A DNA stretch of 10,098 bases from contig JAIRTD010000207.1 of assembly GCA_031255115.1 (NCBI GenBank), positions 1-10,098 of the forward strand. Direction: 5' to 3'. The notes under the pieces are model-generated. The model saw nothing but the letters and a program-made list of their open reading frames with translations. It searched no databases and was not told the DNA's origin. The stretch comes from Spirochaetaceae bacterium (lineage in GTDB: Bacteria > Spirochaetota > Spirochaetia > Treponematales > Breznakiellaceae). Made by a program: the position numbers and the translations under genes. Positions 6,421-10,098 of the stretch are shown piece after piece (position 1 is the first letter of the stretch; each line of letters begins with the position of its first letter).

Positions 6421-7434
6421 TCAAGCCGTTCTTTCTGATTCGTAAAACAGCGTTGCCGCGTCCTTAAAACTTTTTATGTCCTCTGAAAGCAGCTTTTTGG
6501 CCATATCGCGTACAAGCTGTTTGGTCGTCTCGCTGGTAATGTATTCTACAGGGGACTTTCCGTCGATGCGGGCTATCATCATCATGGCGAGTATGGCAAC
6601 GGCGTCGGCCTCGGTTTGTTTGGGGTCGCCGTAGTTCATCATGTTGAAGTAGGTATCGGTCATATAGAGGAGCATATTGAGAAAGGCGGCGGACCACTTT
6701 CGCAGGTGGGCGCTTTTTAACACAATGTGGTTGGTAAAAAAAGCCACGTCAAATACCGGGTCGCCGTAGTGGGAAATTTCATAATCCAGAATGCATATAT
6801 CCCGGTTCTTGAGAACCAATATGTTTTTGGGGCTGTAGTCGGCGTGTACCAGAGACAGCTTTTGTTCTTTGAGGCGCTTTATAAGCTTCTGGCCTGTTTC
6901 CTTGAGTTCGGGGTATTTACCCAGCACAAATTCAATATAAGGTGAAATTCTAAGCTGGTAGAATATGGTGTCGTCGGCAAAGGCTTTTTGTATTTCGGCG
7001 TCCTTGAAGCATTTATTGTGTACCGTTACCAGGGCCAGTATGGTTTTTTTTGCCACTTCAAAATCAAGTATGCCGTTGAGGAGATCGGTTTTCCACATGG
7101 TGCAGTCTGGAGGAGCCGCGTTACGGAGCAGTATGTAGTTTTCGGGGTCGTAAAAAAGTACGGCTGGAACGCTTTCGGGCACATAGCGGTTGTACACCTC
7201 GTTTGCTTTGGCTTCTATGGCCATGCGGGCGGGATCTGCCAGCCATTCTTCCTTGACGGCCAGTTTGGGGCGGCCCTGCTTTACCAGCATGGTCTTTCCC
7301 GCTGTTTCTATAAGGGCTGCAATACAGGAAACGCCGCCGGTACAGTAATTGAGCGTATAGGGTTCTTTTTCGGTAATGACTTTTTTGTCAAAAAGATAGT
7401 TGATTAACGATTCGCGGTTCTCAATATCCAGCAA
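6421..7434 (-). CDS. Phosphotransferase of the APH / methylthioribose-kinase-like fold
   Basis: 337 residues with a protein-kinase-like small-molecule kinase fold. Visible elements: a Gly-containing loop CTGGVSC (31-37), candidate ATP lysine K52 in LVKQGRPK, E74 in MAIEAKA, the catalytic loop VHADYSPKNILV with H197, D199 and N204, and the metal-binding LDYE (D217) followed by GDPVFDVAF. The KQ-RP-K stretch and following RMAIEA recall 5-methylthioribose kinase; the catalytic loop is more like choline kinase/APH proteins. It should phosphorylate a hydroxyl on a small molecule, identity unknown. The start is TTG at 7434, supported by AAAGGGAG 8 bases upstream; no in-frame ATG occurs until residue 49, inside the fold. 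It lies 43 bases after the GGGtGRT gene. Antibiotic resistance is not implied by this context; a metabolic role with the upstream permease is more likely. Confidence 0.85.
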   Translation of the reverse strand: MLDIENRESLINYLFDKKVITEKEPYTLNYCTGGVSCIAALIETAGKTMLVKQGRPKLAVKEEWLADPARMAIEAKANEVYNRYVPESVPAVLFYDPENYILLRNAAPPDCTMWKTDLLNGILDFEVAKKTILALVTVHNKCFKDAEIQKAFADDTIFYQLRISPYIEFVLGKYPELKETGQKLIKRLKEQKLSLVHADYSPKNILVLKNRDICILDYEISHYGDPVFDVAFFTNHIVLKSAHLRKWSAAFLNMLLYMTDTYFNMMNYGDPKQTEADAVAILAMMMIARIDGKSPVEYITSETTKQLVRDMAKKLLSEDIKSFKDAATLFYESERTA

Positions 7435-7442
7435 TTTGGGTA

Positions 7443-7450
7443 CTCCCTTT
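7443..7450 (-). promoter_or_regulatory. Ribosome binding site that fixes the TTG start of the kinase
   Basis: AAAGGGAG on the minus strand ends 8 bases before the TTG at 7434. The strength of the match is the main reason to accept a TTG start. The 9-base core AGGGAGTAC is identical to the one in front of the GGGtGRT gene. Confidence 0.65.
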
Positions 7451-7477
7451 GTTATAGCGGCAGTTCTGTCCGCATAG

Positions 7478-8473
7478 CTATGGTGCGTTTACGACGGCTA
7501 CGGCACACGCGACCGTAGCGCCTACCATGGGGTTGTTCCCCATGCCCATAAGTCCCATCATTTCTACATGGGCCGGCACCGATGATGATCCGGCAAACTG
7601 GACATCTCCGTGCATACGGCCCAGGGAATCGGTAATTCCATACGACGCGGGGCCGGCGCCCAGGTTATCAGGATGCAGGGTCCTGCCGGTCCCGCCGCCT
7701 GAGGCAACCGAAAAATAAGGCTGGCCGTTGGCCTCGGCCCACTTTTTATAGGAACCTGCTATCATGTGCTGGAACCGGGTCGAATTGGCTGAATTGCCGG
7801 TGATGGATACATCAACCTTTTCGTATTTCATGACCGCTATGCCTTCCATCACGTCGTTACTGCAATAGACCTTGATGTCCTTCCGGTTCCCCTTGGAAAA
7901 CGCCTTTTCTGAAATGATTTTGAGGGTATCGGTGGTGTGGTCGTAGGTGGATTCTACATAGGTAAAGCCGTTTATCCTTGCCAGCGTGTATCCGGCGTCT
8001 TTGCCAAAACCGTTTAGGATTACCCGGAGCGGGGTTTTTCTGACCGTGTTGGCGGCGTTGACAATGCCTATGGCGCCTTCGGCGGCGGCAAAGGATTCGT
8101 GGCCCGCCAGGAGGCAGAAACATTTGGTTGCTTCGTTGAGCAGCATGGCGGCCAGGTTTCCGTGCCCTGTGCCCACCTGCCGCAGTTCCGCCACTGAGCC
8201 GGGCACAGTAAAGGCCTGAAGGCCCTCGCCTATGTACCGCGCGGCGTCCACCGGATTTTTCGCGTTGGATTTTAAGGCAATGGCGGTCCCTATGGTATAG
8301 GCCCATACGGCATTATCAAAACAGATGTTCTGGATGCCCTTGACCAGTTTATAGGTATCAATGCCCCGGGAGAGGCACAGGGACATGGCTTCTTCAAGAT
8401 CTTTGATGCCGTATTTGGCAAGGCATGCGTTGATTTTGGGCATGCGGCGTTCCTGCCCTTCAAATTGCGCCAT
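7478..8473 (-). CDS. GGGtGRT family protein of unknown function
   Basis: A 331-residue cytoplasmic protein recognised by the family's naming motif GGGTGRT at 259-265, within SVASGGGTGRTLHPDN. Other Gly-rich conserved-looking stretches are GTGHGNLAAM (101-110), ITGNSANSTRF (224-234) and a C-terminal GLMGMGNNPMVGATVA (307-322). Cysteines at 33, 51, 118, 120, 204 and 323 do not form an obvious cluster motif. No signal peptide is visible and the Ala/Gly-rich C-terminus is not a clear membrane span. The ATG has AGGGAG 6 bases upstream, and this overlaps the TAG stop of the scaffold-like gene, so the two are probably translationally coupled and made in similar amounts. The biochemical function of the family is not known to me; pairing with an IscU-like protein suggests a metal- or sulfur-related or thiol-dependent enzyme, which is inference. 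Confidence 0.92.
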   Translation of the reverse strand: MAQFEGQERRMPKINACLAKYGIKDLEEAMSLCLSRGIDTYKLVKGIQNICFDNAVWAYTIGTAIALKSNAKNPVDAARYIGEGLQAFTVPGSVAELRQVGTGHGNLAAMLLNEATKCFCLLAGHESFAAAEGAIGIVNAANTVRKTPLRVILNGFGKDAGYTLARINGFTYVESTYDHTTDTLKIISEKAFSKGNRKDIKVYCSNDVMEGIAVMKYEKVDVSITGNSANSTRFQHMIAGSYKKWAEANGQPYFSVASGGGTGRTLHPDNLGAGPASYGITDSLGRMHGDVQFAGSSSVPAHVEMMGLMGMGNNPMVGATVACAVAVVNAP

Positions 8474-8479
8474 GGCGTA

Positions 8480-8485
8480 CTCCCT
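8480..8485 (-). promoter_or_regulatory. Ribosome binding site of the GGGtGRT gene overlapping the upstream stop codon
   Basis: AGGGAG sits 6 bases before the ATG at 8473 and shares two bases with the TAG stop (8484-8486) of the scaffold-like gene. Ribosomes finishing the upstream gene would be placed to restart, which supports coupled translation of the pair. Confidence 0.65.
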
Positions 8486-9176
8486 ATTGATTGCGCGGAT
8501 CTATATACGCGTCCGCGTCTGCATATTGACCATAAACGCCTATATTTTTTTCGAAGGCTTCTTTGCAGTCCATGCCTTTCCGTATGGCGTCCATCATTTT
8601 TCCGGTATTTACATAGCGGTATCCCACCACCTCCCGGTCGGCGTTCAGGGCCATGTCAAGAACATAGCCCTCGGCCATTTCGAGATACCTGACACCCTTT
8701 TTCTTGGTGGCAAATACCGTGCCTCCCTGGCTGCAAAGGGTTTTGCCCAGATCTTCCAGGGAGGCCCCAACAGGCAGACCGCCTTCCGAGAAAGCGGTCT
8801 GGGTCCGGCCGTAGGCGTATTGCATAAAAATATTCTTCATGGCCATGTTGATGGCGTCACAGGCCAGATGGGTATTGAGGCCTTCCAGCAGTGTTTTACC
8901 GGTAAGGTGTTCGCAGGCTACAGCCGCGCCGTGGGTCGCCCCGGTGCAGCCGGTGGTCTCGACCAGGGCTTCTTCTATGATGCCGTCTTTTACATTCAGC
9001 GTCAGTTTGCAGCAGCCCTGCTGGGGTGCGCACCACCCTATTCCGTGGGAAAGGCCGGATATATCCTTAACCTCCCGCACGGCGACCCATTTGCCTTCTT
9101 CCGGCAGCTCCGCCGGGCCATGTCCCTTGGGACAGGCGACGAGTTCCATCCGTTCCACTTCTTCGGTAAATTCCAC
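8484..9176 (-). CDS. IscU/NifU-N-like iron-sulfur scaffold-type protein (partner of GGGtGRT)
   Basis: 230 residues. The core resembles the IscU fold: GWCAPQQGCCKLTL (47-60) matches the first-cysteine strand of IscU, and ETTGCTGATHGAAVACEHLTG (73-93) matches the second-cysteine loop and helix, followed by a GKTLLEGL-type segment as in IscU/TSCPD proteins. Cysteines are at 15, 49, 55, 56, 77, 88, 106, 148 and 204; C55 or C56, C77 and perhaps C148 are the best candidates for the three IscU ligands. At 230 residues it is longer than IscU (about 130), with an added C-terminal half (from about 155) I do not recognise. The start is GTG at 9176, with GGAGG 6 bases upstream. No cysteine desulfurase is visible nearby, so a specialised rather than housekeeping Fe-S role, or a different cysteine-dependent activity, is possible. 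Confidence 0.78.
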   Translation of the reverse strand: MEFTEEVERMELVACPKGHGPAELPEEGKWVAVREVKDISGLSHGIGWCAPQQGCCKLTLNVKDGIIEEALVETTGCTGATHGAAVACEHLTGKTLLEGLNTHLACDAINMAMKNIFMQYAYGRTQTAFSEGGLPVGASLEDLGKTLCSQGGTVFATKKKGVRYLEMAEGYVLDMALNADREVVGYRYVNTGKMMDAIRKGMDCKEAFEKNIGVYGQYADADAYIDPRNQ

Positions 9177-9182
9177 AATCAG

Positions 9183-9187
9183 CCTCC
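9183..9187 (-). promoter_or_regulatory. Ribosome binding site that fixes the GTG start of the scaffold-like gene
   Basis: GGAGG lies 6 bases before the GTG at 9176. The next in-frame ATG is codon 10 (9149) and lacks such a site, so GTG is preferred. Confidence 0.7.
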
Positions 9188-9221
9188 AGCCGGTTTTACG
9201 TTACACCCTGTCCTGTACCGC

Positions 9222-10098
9222 TTAAAAGAATATAGCGTTTACAATGATAAGGATGATGGATCCGACAATAGGAACCGTTATGGTTCCTATGGACCAGGTC
9301 CTCAGCGAAGTATTGGTCGGGAATCCGCTGAACCGGGTAACAACCCAGAAGTACGAGTCGTTCAGGTACGAAGGACACATGGCGGTCGTACAGAGGGCAA
9401 GACCCGCGATAAGGGGATTGATGCCCAGGGTGGGGATCATGGGCGCGAGTATCGCCGCTCCGGTAACCATGGCAACCGTGCCTGAACCCTGGGGGAAACG
9501 GAGCAGTACGCCGATAAGAAGGGGCACCATGATGACAGGCAGAGAAGAATTGGCAATGGCGGTGGCCATAATAGTACCGGCTTCGGTTATTCTGATAACA
9601 TTGCCCAGAGAACCGCCCGCCGCGGTAACAAATACAATGAGACCCGCGCTGGCAATGGCGGCTTCGATGGTAGAAAGACATTCTTCCTTGGTCTGTTTGC
9701 CCGCCAGTATATACATGGACATTACAACAGAGATAAAGATAGCTGTTACGGGATTACCGATAAGATCCAAAACCACGACAACGGGGCCGGTCAGATGCAT
9801 AACGCTGATGCAGATAGAGCGCAGGAGTATTAACAGCACCGGTATAAGCAGGGTGGCAAAGGAGATACCCGCGCCGGGGAGAGTATCGTCTTTGAGGAGT
9901 TCTTCAAAATCAGAAGAAACCAGCTCTTTGCCTTCAGCCTGACGGGCTTCGATCCTGGCCAGCACCTCTTTTTGCGCCGCAGAAAGTTTGGCGGTTTCGC
10001 TCGCGTCCCGTTCGGGGAAAATGCCGGGAACCGTAGTGCTTATCCAGCGGAAGAAAAGTACCGCAAAAATAAAAAGAGGAACCGAAAGCATGATGCCG
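9222..10098 (-). CDS. GntP-family permease, C-terminal part (N-terminus outside window)
   Basis: An inner-membrane proton-coupled carrier of the GntP (gluconate:H+ symporter) type, which imports gluconate or other small organic acids. 291 residues are visible; the frame stays open to the right edge, and full members have about 440-460, so about a third is missing. Counting from the Met at 10091: a membrane span at about 2-17, a charged loop (about 24-72) with many Glu/Lys, then repeated hydrophobic spans at about 76-95, 102-130, 148-160, 184-198, 205-221, 226-240 and 268-289. Family signatures are AAGGSLGNVIR (157-167), FPQGSGTVAMVTGAAI (199-214) and YLNDSYFW (242-249), the counterpart of the HVNDSGFW motif. 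The His before VND is replaced by Tyr-Leu, so substrate may differ from gluconate. It is the first visible gene of block B, 45 bases before the scaffold-like gene. Confidence 0.88.
   Translation of the reverse strand, partial: GIMLSVPLFIFAVLFFRWISTTVPGIFPERDASETAKLSAAQKEVLARIEARQAEGKELVSSDFEELLKDDTLPGAGISFATLLIPVLLILLRSICISVMHLTGPVVVVLDLIGNPVTAIFISVVMSMYILAGKQTKEECLSTIEAAIASAGLIVFVTAAGGSLGNVIRITEAGTIMATAIANSSLPVIMVPLLIGVLLRFPQGSGTVAMVTGAAILAPMIPTLGINPLIAGLALCTTAMCPSYLNDSYFWVVTRFSGFPTNTSLRTWSIGTITVPIVGSIILIIVNAIFF

Noticed and set aside
6421..7434. Aminoglycoside resistance gene
   Set aside because: The fold is shared by many metabolic kinases. There is no mobile element, no resistance neighbour and no close likeness to a named APH enzyme, and the operon looks metabolic.
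7457..7473. Small imperfect hairpin (GCGG-a-CA / TGCCGC) between the GGGtGRT and kinase genes
   Set aside because: About six pairs with a bulge and no following T-run. It might dampen expression, but cannot be told from chance by eye.
9188..9221. Possible terminator or promoter in the gap between the permease and scaffold-like genes
   Set aside because: Only a 4-base CGGT/ACCG pairing around a long loop, with no T-run and no acceptable -35/-10 pair. The gap looks like a plain within-operon spacer.
8361..9485. 374-codon open frame on the plus strand opposite the GGGtGRT, scaffold-like and permease genes
   Set aside because: It is antisense to three genes with clear family motifs and good ribosome binding sites, its translation has no recognisable domain, and it spans the boundaries between those genes. 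It is a shadow of their codon bias.
1..10098. tRNA or rRNA genes, CRISPR arrays, insertion sequences, attachment sites, phage or toxin-antitoxin genes
   Set aside because: Almost every base lies in the eleven protein genes. The gaps are under about 70 bases, and no repeated spacers, terminal inverted repeats, transposase or cloverleaf-like sequence was seen.

Overview
The window looks like a chromosomal stretch from a spirochete, most likely a Treponema-type bacterium of moderate GC content. This rests on the gene mix: a chemotaxis methylation pair, a GGGtGRT protein, a PilZ domain protein, and single-subunit relatives of the enterobacterial 23S rRNA methyltransferases RlmL and RlmM. It is an inference from gene content, not a match to a genome. 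There are eleven protein genes (the first and last cut by the window edges), and no tRNA, rRNA, CRISPR array, insertion sequence or long non-coding gap. The longest intergenic space is about 70 bases.

Right-going block (1-1842): the 3' part of cheR, then cheB behind a strong ribosome binding site. These set the methylation state of chemoreceptors. cheB runs head-on into the left-going genes, with only 5 bases between the two stop codons.

Left-going block A (5083 down to 1848): an RlmL-type rRNA methyltransferase, a TetR-family regulator and a three-domain signalling protein (degenerate receiver, anti-sigma-type ATPase, cyclic-nucleotide-binding domain). A good sigma-70-like promoter sits directly before the methyltransferase gene and may make a leaderless mRNA. 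A second possible promoter, overlapped by a small palindrome, lies before the signalling gene.

Left-going block B (10098 down to 5126): a GntP-family permease (N-terminus outside the window), an IscU-like cysteine-rich scaffold-type protein, a GGGtGRT protein, an aminoglycoside/methylthioribose-kinase-like phosphotransferase, a PilZ protein and an RlmM-like 2'-O-methyltransferase. Gaps are 10-45 bases, the last two genes overlap by ATGA, and no promoter was seen inside. It reads as one operon whose promoter is beyond the right edge. The first four genes are the most interesting part: transport, an Fe-S-scaffold-like fold, a conserved family of unknown function and a small-molecule kinase together suggest an undescribed uptake and metabolic route. 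The substrate cannot be read from the sequence.
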